NCBI GenBank assembly: GCA_002361735.1
Contig: DETS01000002.1
Span: 9,280-48,655 of the forward strand
From: Lachnospiraceae bacterium UBA3282
GTDB taxonomy: Bacteria; Bacillota; Clostridia; Lachnospirales; Lachnospiraceae
Direction: 5' to 3'
DNA: 39,376 bases
Positions 1 through 7,308 of the stretch are shown piece after piece. A program made the position numbers and the translations under genes. How positions within the stretch are numbered: the first letter of the stretch is position 1; every line of letters begins with the position of its first letter. The notes below the pieces were generated by a model that did not search any database, was not told where the DNA came from, and saw only the letters and a list, made by a program, of their open reading frames with translations.

Positions 1-160
1 AAAACCACATTACGAATCTTATCCGTTGTGTAAACATTCATGCCTTGTAACCCTCCAATTCTGTTGTTCTTTTTGCAACCAAGCTTATCAACATAAGCCA
101 CGCAAGAAGCCAAGTTGTAAATACATTTTACTAAATTTTGAGGACAATTTCAAGACACAA

Positions 161-189
161 TTGCGTTCGCTCCCGTTTTGTGATATCTT
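161..189 (+). promoter_or_regulatory. Candidate promoter for tyrA
   Basis: TTGCGT (161-166) and TATCTT (184-189) are separated by 17 bases, and the -10 box is preceded by TG, as in extended -10 promoters. The rest of 1-234 is AT-rich and holds no convincing gene. The match is moderate, and tyrA could instead be read from a gene upstream of the window. Confidence 0.35.
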
Positions 190-234
190 AAAAAGCGGAA
201 ATATTTATCAAAAAATGCGAAAGGTCATACTGTT

Positions 235-1332
235 ATGAGCATTCTTACCTGCGGTTTTATCGGTCTTGGACTGATTGGCGGCTCCATCGCCAAGGCAATC
301 AGACACCACTTGCCGGATACCCGCCTCATCGCCTACGATATCCATACGGAATCCCTGAATCTCGCAGTCAAAGAACAGATAATCGATCAGATCTGCCCTG
401 CCGTTGACGATTCCTTCGGAAACTGCGACTATATCTTTTTATGTGCTCCGGTTTCCCGCAACGCGGAAAATCTTCTCGCTCTAAAGCCCCATCTCTCCCC
501 CGATACCATCCTTACGGACGTGGGGAGCGTGAAAACGGGCATCCATAGACAGATTGCGGAACTGCAGCTGCAAAATCAGTTTATCGGCGGCCACCCCATG
601 GCAGGCTCTGAGCGTTTCGGCTACCAGAATGCCAAGGCCTCCCTTTTGGAAAATGCTTACTACATCCTGACTCCTTCCGATGAGGTTTCTTCTGAAAAAG
701 TGAAAGCTTATCAAACGCTGGTGGAGACCATCGGCGCGATTCCGCTCACGTTATCTTATGAGGAACACGATTACGTAACCGCGGCAATCTCCCATCTGCC
801 TCATGTAATCGCCGCCTCTTTGGTCAATCTGGTAAAAAGCAGCGACTCCGAAGAAGGCGTGATGAAAATGATCGCTGCGGGCGGATTTAAGGATATCACG
901 CGGATTGCGTCCTCCTCCCCGGAAATGTGGCAGCAGATCTGCCTGACCAACGCGGATAATATCTCAAAGCTTCTCCGAACATATATGCAGTATCTGGAAG
1001 TCATTGCGGACGATATAGACAGCCATAAAAAAGACAGCCTCTACCGCTTTTTTGATACGGCAAGAAATTACAGGGAATCCTTTATCAGCGCGTCCAGCGG
1101 CCCCATCAAGGCGGAGTATGTGTTCACTGTGGACATCGCGGATAAACCAGGCGCGATTGCCGCCATCGCTTCTCTCCTTGCCATGCACGATGTGAGCATC
1201 AAAAACATCGGCATCAACCATAACCGAGAGCTTGCGGAAGGGGCGCTGCGCATCGAGTTTTACAGCCAAGACATGCTTTTCCGCGCCGTCGAAATCATGA
1301 CGGAACACGGCTATAAAATACACACCCGCTAA
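235..1332 (+). CDS. tyrA: Prephenate dehydrogenase with C-terminal ACT domain
   Basis: This cytosolic enzyme oxidatively decarboxylates prephenate to 4-hydroxyphenylpyruvate with NAD(P)+, in tyrosine synthesis. The 365-residue protein opens with a Rossmann motif, GLGLIGGS (residues 10-17), and carries HPMAGSE around His120, the substrate-pocket motif of the family, then HLPHVIAASL in the helical dimer domain. Residues from about 296 to the end (DKPGAIAAIASLLAMHDVSI) form an ACT domain, which in this family usually mediates feedback inhibition by tyrosine. The length is normal for the ACT-bearing form. The start at 235 is supported by AAAGG ten bases upstream. The gene converges on the VanZ-like gene; a weak 7-bp hairpin (1350-1367, no T-run) lies between them. 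Other aromatic amino acid genes would be expected upstream, outside the window. Confidence 0.93.
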   Translation: MSILTCGFIGLGLIGGSIAKAIRHHLPDTRLIAYDIHTESLNLAVKEQIIDQICPAVDDSFGNCDYIFLCAPVSRNAENLLALKPHLSPDTILTDVGSVKTGIHRQIAELQLQNQFIGGHPMAGSERFGYQNAKASLLENAYYILTPSDEVSSEKVKAYQTLVETIGAIPLTLSYEEHDYVTAAISHLPHVIAASLVNLVKSSDSEEGVMKMIAAGGFKDITRIASSSPEMWQQICLTNADNISKLLRTYMQYLEVIADDIDSHKKDSLYRFFDTARNYRESFISASSGPIKAEYVFTVDIADKPGAIAAIASLLAMHDVSIKNIGINHNRELAEGALRIEFYSQDMLFRAVEIMTEHGYKIHTR

Positions 1333-1396
1333 CTTCCGTATCGCAGCATTTGCAAAGCATTTTGCAACCCAAATTCGTTCAAACCATTATTTTACC

Positions 1397-1891
1397 TCAT
1401 GACAGTTTCACCAACAGCCGATTCAAAAAATACGACCCAACCATACAGAGTATCCCCGCCACACTCCCGTACCAGTTGAGCGCCGCATCGGACTGCTGGA
1501 AATGTCTGCCCTCCACGAACTGCTTATAATATTCCGTATAATAGGCAAGCACGTAACAGACCGCGCCCGCCCCTATCACGCCTATGATTCTGTAATATCC
1601 TCTAAAAACCGCCATTCCCGCAAAGGTAGTCACAAACCCCACCACAAAGAAGAGTCCCAGATGCGCCCCGTAGCGGATCATCAGCGCGGTTGTCGCAATC
1701 TGATCCTGCGTGGGTTCTTCAAAAATCCGTCTTGCGATCTGTCCTGCCATCTTCATCGTGATATCGGAAGAAGTCGTCCCATTCTGAAAACTCACTGCCA
1801 TCACAAAATATAACAGCATAAGCAGCGCCGCCAGCGAGACAACGACCACACAAAGTTCCAAGATGAGGTTTCTCTTTTTCCCTTGATTCAT
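1397..1891 (-). CDS. VanZ-like membrane protein
   Basis: This is a small membrane protein of 164 residues with about four predicted transmembrane helices: near 10-32, 72-92, 98-116 and 140-160. VanZ-family hallmarks are visible: SFQNG after the first helix, an R..H pair before the second (RYGAHLGLF), and the C-terminal pattern EYYKQFVEGRHFQQSDAALN followed by GSVAGI. VanZ proteins are associated with low-level teicoplanin resistance and cell-surface phenotypes, but their biochemical role is not settled. The gene starts 14 bases after the kinase stop codon (AAAGG upstream of ATG) and is the last gene of the acyltransferase-kinase-VanZ unit. That position suggests an envelope role, but this is inference. 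Confidence 0.8.
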   Translation of the reverse strand: MNQGKKRNLILELCVVVVSLAALLMLLYFVMAVSFQNGTTSSDITMKMAGQIARRIFEEPTQDQIATTALMIRYGAHLGLFFVVGFVTTFAGMAVFRGYYRIIGVIGAGAVCYVLAYYTEYYKQFVEGRHFQQSDAALNWYGSVAGILCMVGSYFLNRLLVKLS

Positions 1892-1905
1892 AATTTGGGT
1901 TTCCT

Positions 1906-3432
1906 TTATTCAAAAGGCTCCGGCACCCTAAGCGGCGGACTCAAATACGCTTCTTCCGGATACGGTGTGACAACGGGACTGGAGCGGTACTCATTTGGCC
2001 GCGAAGTGTGCGCCTGTATTGCAAAACGATAGGTTTCTCCCGGTTCTCCCACAAACTCCTGCCTGATCCGCATTCCCGGCCACTCGCTGTCAATCAGGAA
2101 TGACTTATGCACCATGCTATTCATCACATACTCACCGTTACCGTTGTACACATAGGTATCGATTGCATCCTTGTCTGCATAATCATCCCAGTTGGTAAAC
2201 GCCGCAAAGTACCATCTGGATTCGTCCCCTTCCCTGGCGATCCAGTGAAGCCCTTCCGGCGCCGGCAGTCTCGGCGCGTCCTTTCCCGTAAATTCAAAGA
2301 CATCCGACAATACATAGGGGCTGTCTGTATAAGTCTCGCCGTCCCCTGAGGCGCGCACGGCAAAGTAATAAAACCCGTTATCCCCAAACTCATCGGAGAA
2401 GCTCATGCAAAATAACTTTTCGTCTCCTTCTTCGCTCATCTTCCCTTCACGGGTCCATGCGACGTTTCCCCGCATCGTTCCTTCCCGTTCCCAGGTATCC
2501 TTTTCCAAATCCGGAGGTGTTGCCGTATCCTGCCTGTATAATCTCCAGTCATACCTTTGATCGTCACCAACTCCCGACTCCAGCACACAGCCCCAAAAAC
2601 CGGAGCCTGTCTCTCCGTCCCAGAAAGGATCGGCGGGCGTGGGCAGTGTAATCAAATCTGTTCCGTTTTCAACAGGCAGCGAAGCTTCCTGCGGCTTTTC
2701 GCTGTTTAGAAACACATTTCCTAAAACAACCGCTGCCATTCCCGCCGCTGCAATACACAAAACGGCAGTCCCCAAAACAGGAACATCAAAAAAAGCGTTT
2801 TTCACCCGGCGGACAGACGAATACCGTTTCTCCGGATCAAGACTGGTACATTTGGAAAGCGTTTTCCTGTAACGCAGTTTCTCCGCTCTGCCGCCCAAAA
2901 GCTGTTTTATGGTAACACCCAGGGCATAGATATCCGCCCGCTCGTCCGTCTGGGAAAATCCATACTGCTCCGGCGGCGCATAGCCTCTGGTACCAAGCTG
3001 CACCGTATCCTGCTCCCTGTTCTCTTTCGGCACACGTGCCGCATCAAAATCAATCAGACGAATATGACCGTCCTTCGCAATCAAAATATTGGAAGGTTTG
3101 ATATCCCGATGGATAATGCCGTTTTCATGCAGATAAATAAGGACTTCACAAAGTTCCTTTATGATCGTCCGGCACTGCTTCTTCGTAAGCGCCGCGCTGC
3201 CCGCCGTCTGCCCTTCAATATATTCCTCCAAGATCGTGGTTTGATCATTATCATCCGAAACTTCATACACCTTCGGCAGATAGGGGTGTTTTATTTCCTG
3301 CAATATTTGATAAACGGCATGCTGCCCCTGCAAAGTCTTGCGGATCAACATACGTTCGCCGCCCTGTTCTTTCACCAACCGCACCGTACTCTTTTCGCTC
3401 TGTTTCAATACTTTTATCTCGTCGTAAATCAT
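1906..3432 (-). CDS. Transmembrane Ser/Thr protein kinase with FN3-like exterior domain
   Basis: The 508-residue protein has a cytoplasmic eukaryotic-like kinase domain (about 1-215), one transmembrane helix (about 218-241) and a large extracellular part (243-508). Catalytic features visible are a candidate ATP-binding Lys32 (LIRKTL), the loop HRDIKPSN at 108-115, a DFD triad at 128-130 in place of DFG, and GTRGYAPPEQYG in the activation segment. The glycine-rich loop is degenerate (KQSEKSTVRLVK). The exterior shows two stretches resembling fibronectin type III modules, each ending in Y-F-A-[VI]-[RQ]-A followed by a short S-P segment. No PASTA repeats are present, so it is not a PrkC/PknB orthologue. 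It begins 12 bases after the acyltransferase stop with AAGGA before the ATG. It probably senses a surface signal and phosphorylates cytoplasmic proteins; its targets cannot be read from sequence. Confidence 0.85.
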   Translation of the reverse strand: MIYDEIKVLKQSEKSTVRLVKEQGGERMLIRKTLQGQHAVYQILQEIKHPYLPKVYEVSDDNDQTTILEEYIEGQTAGSAALTKKQCRTIIKELCEVLIYLHENGIIHRDIKPSNILIAKDGHIRLIDFDAARVPKENREQDTVQLGTRGYAPPEQYGFSQTDERADIYALGVTIKQLLGGRAEKLRYRKTLSKCTSLDPEKRYSSVRRVKNAFFDVPVLGTAVLCIAAAGMAAVVLGNVFLNSEKPQEASLPVENGTDLITLPTPADPFWDGETGSGFWGCVLESGVGDDQRYDWRLYRQDTATPPDLEKDTWEREGTMRGNVAWTREGKMSEEGDEKLFCMSFSDEFGDNGFYYFAVRASGDGETYTDSPYVLSDVFEFTGKDAPRLPAPEGLHWIAREGDESRWYFAAFTNWDDYADKDAIDTYVYNGNGEYVMNSMVHKSFLIDSEWPGMRIRQEFVGEPGETYRFAIQAHTSRPNEYRSSPVVTPYPEEAYLSPPLRVPEPFE

Positions 3433-3443
3433 ATATCCTTACC

Positions 3444-4544
3444 TCATAAAATTTTTTGAAACAGCGGGATTCTTTTTAACAGTAATGTCACGCTCCCACC
3501 CAGAAACATACTGATTACGCACCAGCCTAAAGATGTCAAAAGTGACGGCATAAAGTGTTCCGCCAGTTTTTCATAACTGTTGTAAAAAATAAGCTTAAAA
3601 TAATGATCCAGAAGATATATGCCGAAAGTAAGCGATCCAAGAAAGCAGGCAATTTCTGCCGCTTTTCCGGCCGACAGTTTCGGGAACCTGACTGTTGCTG
3701 CATATTTAACCGCCAGAAACATCACCATGGCAAGCAGATAATCAAATAATGGGATATATGTCTCATCCGCCGCTCCGTTTAGATAGACACAAAGACATGA
3801 TATGCCGATCCCCGCAATCACTGCCACACTAATCCCCTTAATTTTTCCGGCGAAATCTTGTACGTCAATCTTATGGTCAAGATAATAACCTGCCAGCGGA
3901 TAAAAAAGGGCTGCCGTCACCGCTAACGGAATTGAAAACTCTCCCGATACAGAAATTTTTTCCGCTCCTGCCACCTGCAAAAAAGTGTTACAGATGGGAA
4001 GTACAGATAAAAGCATAAAGCGCAGTATAACCAACGCTGTAAAATCACTGCGGCTCATTTGCTTCGCCAGCTTTTGCATAAAAGGAAGCAGAAAAAGGAA
4101 CCCCAAGTAGGCATAGAGATACCAATAGGAGCCCGTCTCATCCAAATTGCGGGCAAATATCCCATAAAGAAAACGCTTCAACGTAAATTCATATGTTCTT
4201 CCCTGTGCAAGCGCATACAGAAAGCATTCCACATAAATTCCCAGCGAGAACAAAAGGATAACTAGACAGACTCTGCTGACCCTTTTCTTCAAAACAGTGA
4301 TGATATCCTCCTGTCTTTCCAAAAGCAAGGCGCCCGATACCATAAAAAATAATGGAACATTGATTTTGGTTATGATGGAAATGACCATGTAACCAGCCTG
4401 CTTTATGCCGGTGGCATTCTGATACAGAACATACCCTTTCAGATGATTAAAAATCACCAAAAAGCAAGCAATCAGACGGAGCCATTCATAGTAAACTGTT
4501 TTCACTTGTTTCTCGCAGTTTCCCTTATTTTGTGTATGATTCAT
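3444..4544 (-). CDS. Acyltransferase 3 family membrane protein (first copy)
   Basis: This 366-residue integral membrane protein has about ten predicted helices. It matches the acyltransferase 3 (OafA/YrhL-type) family by the first-helix pattern EWLRLIACFLVIFNHLKGY with its conserved Arg and His, the PLFFMVSGALLL segment, and WYLYAYLGFLFLLP in the middle. Members transfer acyl groups to surface carbohydrates such as peptidoglycan, O-antigen or exopolysaccharide; the acceptor here is unknown. The gene is 12 bases upstream of the kinase gene, so the two are very likely co-transcribed. A promoter for this unit lies at 4635-4664. The first ATG has only a weak ribosome site (AGGA). The protein is not closely similar to the second copy at 4680-5726. 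Confidence 0.82.
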   Translation of the reverse strand: MNHTQNKGNCEKQVKTVYYEWLRLIACFLVIFNHLKGYVLYQNATGIKQAGYMVISIITKINVPLFFMVSGALLLERQEDIITVLKKRVSRVCLVILLFSLGIYVECFLYALAQGRTYEFTLKRFLYGIFARNLDETGSYWYLYAYLGFLFLLPFMQKLAKQMSRSDFTALVILRFMLLSVLPICNTFLQVAGAEKISVSGEFSIPLAVTAALFYPLAGYYLDHKIDVQDFAGKIKGISVAVIAGIGISCLCVYLNGAADETYIPLFDYLLAMVMFLAVKYAATVRFPKLSAGKAAEIACFLGSLTFGIYLLDHYFKLIFYNSYEKLAEHFMPSLLTSLGWCVISMFLGGSVTLLLKRIPLFQKIL

Positions 4545-4634
4545 TTAACTTTTGTCCTATTATTTATTCTTTCAATCACAGCTTACTCTTTTCGCCTTGC
4601 TTTCTTATTTTAATCTCAACGCAGTTTATTTTTT

Positions 4635-4664
4635 ATTATACCATATTTCTTATCTCACAGACAA
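4635..4664 (-). promoter_or_regulatory. Promoter for acyltransferase-kinase-vanZ unit
   Basis: On the minus strand, TTGTCT (4659-4664) and TATAAT (4635-4640) are separated by 18 bases, close to the sigma-A consensus. It lies in the 135-base gap between the two acyltransferase genes, so 3444-4544 and the genes after it can be transcribed independently of the upstream copy. Confidence 0.6.
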
Positions 4665-4679
4665 TCCTTTCCCCTTTGT

Positions 4680-5726
4680 TCAGCGCTCCCCTGTGGTAAT
4701 CCGATAGATTCCCGGCATTACTTTCTTGAAAACGATTCCAGCCATTATACAGCCTGTCATTACGCCAACCGGAATGCACAGATACTCAAGACACCAAAAC
4801 AACGGTTTTGCCGGAAGCAGCCGAAAGCAGAGCTTGCGCACGGAAGACAATGTCATTTCATGCAGGACATAAATCATGAAAACCCACTCTGACAGTCGTA
4901 AAAAAATACGTCTCAGCTTCTCCCTGACATAGATTTCTTTTGATAACCGCAGCCAAAATACAATCCCCACAAACAAAGAAATGTTTCTGATGATCGACTC
5001 CTCTAAAAACAGAGCTGCCGCCGTGCATACAAAATATACCGTCCCCATCCGGCCCGCGGAATAGTTGTCAAACATCATAAGCGTACCCTCTTTTTGAACG
5101 ACAGCCGCCCCAATCAGAAACCAGGCGAGCGCCGCTTTTCCCCAAAAGGAAACCGGTAAAATACTGAGCGCCATCCCCAAACACAATACTATGTTCGGAT
5201 ATCTTTTGACTGCTGCTTTTATCAGCGGAAAAACTAAAATCACTGCCATCAGATCCCGCATAAACCACAATGGATAGCACTGCGGATACTCCTGCCCGAT
5301 CCCGTACAATCCAAACCACTCTTTTACAGAGCATTGTAAGATCGGCGTATTGCTTCCCGAAAAATACGGGGCGGTAAACGGAAGGCTTTGCAGCACGGCA
5401 AACACCGCAATCCAGAAACTGTTCCAAATCAAATAAGGCACAAGTAGCGTTTTTGCCTTTTTCCTGATAATTTCTCCATAAGTGTGGTCTGCACGAAATA
5501 ATAAAACGGCAGAAAGCAGAAAAAATATCGGCACACCGCACCTTGCTATTACCTGTGAGATTCCGGTCTCCAACAGCAGCAGCCATTCAGGAAGGGCAGC
5601 TGTATTTTTCCCATCCGCGAAACTGACTTCCGTCGTATAGGCATGTAAAAAAACCACCATAACCATGGCGATCCATTTAACGATTCTAATCCTGTCGCTT
5701 TCTTCTTTTGTCATTTGCATAAGCAT
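4680..5726 (-). CDS. Acyltransferase 3 family membrane protein (second copy)
   Basis: This 348-residue membrane protein of the acyltransferase 3 family has about ten predicted helices. Family signs are RIVKWIAMVMVVFLHAYT in helix 1, with the conserved His, then VPIFFLLSAVLLF, and YPLWFMRDLMAVILVFPL. The last of these corresponds to the W-[FY]-[LM]-x-x-[LY] segment of the family. It probably acylates a surface glycan or cell-wall component; the substrate is unknown. Three in-frame ATGs (5726, 5720, 5714) lie just after a GA-rich stretch, so the start is uncertain by up to four codons. It is the promoter-proximal gene of the minus-strand cluster and faces the XRE regulator gene. Confidence 0.8.
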   Translation of the reverse strand: MLMQMTKEESDRIRIVKWIAMVMVVFLHAYTTEVSFADGKNTAALPEWLLLLETGISQVIARCGVPIFFLLSAVLLFRADHTYGEIIRKKAKTLLVPYLIWNSFWIAVFAVLQSLPFTAPYFSGSNTPILQCSVKEWFGLYGIGQEYPQCYPLWFMRDLMAVILVFPLIKAAVKRYPNIVLCLGMALSILPVSFWGKAALAWFLIGAAVVQKEGTLMMFDNYSAGRMGTVYFVCTAAALFLEESIIRNISLFVGIVFWLRLSKEIYVREKLRRIFLRLSEWVFMIYVLHEMTLSSVRKLCFRLLPAKPLFWCLEYLCIPVGVMTGCIMAGIVFKKVMPGIYRITTGER

Positions 5727-5788
5727 CTTCTCTTTTCTCTTTTTTCGTTTTTCTGTTCAGCCCACAACAAAACAAGACTCCGTTTTCG

Positions 5789-5832
5789 ATTATAGACAGA
5801 GCCCTGTCCGTTTTGGTCTACCCCCGGTAGAC
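5789..5832 (-). promoter_or_regulatory. Promoter with two dyads before acyltransferase cluster
   Basis: On the minus strand TATAAT lies at 5789-5794 but has no good -35 box at the usual spacing. Two perfect inverted repeats occupy that place: GACAG-AGCC-CTGTC at 5795-5808, touching the -10 box, and GTCTACC-CCC-GGTAGAC at 5816-5832, over the -35 position. A -10 box with a poor -35 and adjacent dyads suggests control by a bound regulator. The divergent XRE protein is the obvious candidate, by inference. The rest of 5727-6009 holds only the forward promoter listed separately. Confidence 0.45.
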
Positions 5833-5888
5833 ATTTTGTTGCTGCAAGGATTCAGAAGATACGATAGGAATTGAATTTCAGTCCACAC

Positions 5889-5917
5889 TTGCCGTCCTAT
5901 GTGCAAACAAGTATAAT
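5889..5917 (+). promoter_or_regulatory. Promoter for XRE regulator
   Basis: TTGCCG (5889-5894) and TATAAT (5912-5917) are separated by exactly 17 bases. They lie about 90 bases before the chosen start of the regulator gene and about 60 bases from the dyads at 5795-5832. Confidence 0.6.
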
Positions 5918-6009
5918 AATTTCAGCCGCATTATTTGCGTTTATAACATGCCTGCAATGCGTTGTTTGATGCGAAGATCATAAAAAATTCGGAGGGAATC
6001 TCCCACAAA

Positions 6010-6447
6010 ATGAATGAAAAGTCTACAGATGAATTGAAACATGAAATTACGATAGCAACGGATATCGAAGATTATTTAACAGAAAATAAGGGACATCTGC
6101 TAAAAGGCAGTCTGGCTGAACATCTGCATATGCTGCTGGTGCAAAAAAAGCTCAGGCGCGCGGACGTGATACGCGGTTCCCTGTTAGGCCGCGCCTATGT
6201 CTATCGAATCTTTGCGGGAGACAAAATCCCTTCCCGCGACAAACTGATTGCCCTATCTTTCGGGATGAAACTGTCTGAAGAAGAAACACAGAAAATGTTA
6301 AAGATTTCCGGCAATCGGGAACTCTATGCCAGAGATGAGCGGGACGCGCTGCTCCTGTTTGCCCTTCAGCGAAATAAGAGCATTATAGACGCAAACGGGA
6401 TGCTGCTCGATCATGGATTGGAGGTGCTTGATACGACGAAAGAATAA
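6010..6447 (+). CDS. Small XRE-type helix-turn-helix regulator
   Basis: This is a 145-residue soluble protein. The middle reads as a helix-turn-helix (LAEHLHMLLVQKKLRRADVI, then LLGRAYVYRIFAGDKIPSRD), followed by LIALSFGMKLSEEETQKML. The tail reads GNRELYARDERDALLLFALQ. This combination matches a small regulator family that I recall as common in gut Clostridia; I cannot name a characterised member. The start at 6010 is chosen because GGAGGG lies at 5991-5996; a TTG 16 codons upstream is less likely. The gene is divergent from the acyltransferase/kinase cluster and could regulate it or act with the kinase. A long terminator-like hairpin follows. Confidence 0.75.
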   Translation: MNEKSTDELKHEITIATDIEDYLTENKGHLLKGSLAEHLHMLLVQKKLRRADVIRGSLLGRAYVYRIFAGDKIPSRDKLIALSFGMKLSEEETQKMLKISGNRELYARDERDALLLFALQRNKSIIDANGMLLDHGLEVLDTTKE

Positions 6448-6453
6448 CTATTG

Positions 6454-6495
6454 CTAAAAGATATTTCGGTTCATTTTAACCGAAATATCTTTTAG
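6454..6495. terminator. Perfect 18-bp inverted repeat, bidirectional terminator
   Basis: Arms 6454-6471 and 6478-6495 are exact reverse complements around a 6-base loop. The outer ends read AAAAG and CTTTT, giving an A-tract before and a T-tract after the stem in both directions. It starts seven bases after the regulator stop codon and also sits just past the decayed minus-strand locus. Confidence 0.7.
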
Positions 6496-6498
6496 AGT

Positions 6499-6582
6499 TT
6501 ACTCATGTCGCAGTGCCTCAATCGGGCTTAAACGCGTCGATTTTCGCCACATAACCAAGCATCCTACAGACCACCTTTTCTT
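6499..6582 (-). pseudogene. C-terminal remnant of FtsX/MacB-type ABC permease
   Basis: A 27-codon frame on the minus strand ends in RKSTRLSPIEALRHE followed by TAA. The ending R-L-S-P-I-E-A-L-R-x-E is the usual last line of FtsX/MacB/BceB-type permeases of peptide-export and peptide-resistance ABC transporters. The upstream frame is closed by a stop, and no ATPase or other permease part is present, so this is a scrap left after deletion. The call rests on a short motif. Confidence 0.4.
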
Positions 6583-6653
6583 TCACCATTCTTAAATCAT
6601 CTTCCGTAAATCTTACCTCCTTTGTAAGAGCACCTTGAAAGCCCCCTCCATCC

Positions 6654-7157
6654 TCATTCCTGATTGGATATTTGCAGCGTACCATCCTCCAGTTCAACAA
6701 CCACTTCCAGGTAGTTGTCCTTAGGACATCCCCAACTCATAAAACCGGCGTCTTGCGCAAAATCTTTATGGTATTTCAAATTGTATAAGATAATCTTTTG
6801 ACCACACACTTCATTTTTACTGTTCAAAACTTCTTCCGATTTTGATTCAAAAGACTCGTCCTGTATTCCAATCCGCTCCTCAATAAAAGCCTTCGGGTCT
6901 GTTATGTTTTGCAGCTCTGTCTCATCAATACTTACTGTTTTGCGCTTTTTCTTCAAATAAGAGTAGTACGTGTTTTTTGCAATCTGACAGATCCATACAC
7001 GCATATCACACTCGCCGCGAAAATCCCCGATGGATTTCATTACCTTTAAAAACGTTTCGCTTGTAATTTCCTCCGCTGTCTGCTCATCACCCGAAAGTTT
7101 CCAGACATAGCGATATACTGATTTAAAATAAGTGCTGTATATCTGCTCAAACTCCAT
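6654..7157 (-). CDS. ECF-type sigma factor N-terminal part with unrelated tail
   Basis: The first 80 or so of 167 residues are a normal sigma-70 region 2: FEQIYSTYFKSVYRYVWKL, then QTAEEITSETFLKVMKSI, then CDMRVWICQIAKNTYYSYLK. Region 4, the -35-binding part that should follow a linker, is missing. Instead an acidic linker leads to a 45-residue tail (YHKDFAQDAGFMSWGCPKDN, then a short beta-rich end), which I do not recognise. This looks like two genes joined by an internal deletion, for example a sigma gene and a downstream cognate regulator. The start at 7157 is taken over an upstream TTG because of AGAGGGTGG before the ATG. The permease remnant just downstream supports decay of a sigma/ABC-transporter locus. 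A working sigma factor is unlikely; a region-2-only regulator cannot be excluded. Confidence 0.6.
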   Translation of the reverse strand: MEFEQIYSTYFKSVYRYVWKLSGDEQTAEEITSETFLKVMKSIGDFRGECDMRVWICQIAKNTYYSYLKKKRKTVSIDETELQNITDPKAFIEERIGIQDESFESKSEEVLNSKNEVCGQKIILYNLKYHKDFAQDAGFMSWGCPKDNYLEVVVELEDGTLQISNQE

Positions 7158-7238
7158 TACGCTACCACCCTCTTTCAACAATAAGACTTCACTGATAAAA
7201 ATATCTTACAACTATTTTAATCTTTATTTTAAAATAAC

Positions 7239-7279
7239 AAAACGGTGAATTAGCGATTGTTGCACTAATTCACCGTTTT
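7239..7279. terminator. Terminator after queA (bidirectional hairpin)
   Basis: Arms 7239-7253 and 7265-7279 are perfect 15-bp reverse complements with an 11-base loop. In the minus direction the stem ends in GTTTT and is followed by a T-rich stretch. It lies 30 bases after the queA stop and would end the pheS-to-queA operon. Confidence 0.8.
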
Positions 7280-7308
7280 ATAAATCTCTGTTTAGTTAAA
7301 TTTGAACA

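Noticed and set aside
26..238. 70-codon plus-strand frame before tyrA
   Set aside because: It starts with TTG without a ribosome site, is Cys- and Lys-rich with no family resemblance, and lies in AT-rich DNA that fits a promoter region.
1350..1367. Hairpin TTGCAAA-GCAT-TTTGCAA between tyrA and the VanZ-like gene, considered as a terminator
   Set aside because: The stem is short and AT-rich and no T-run follows on either strand.
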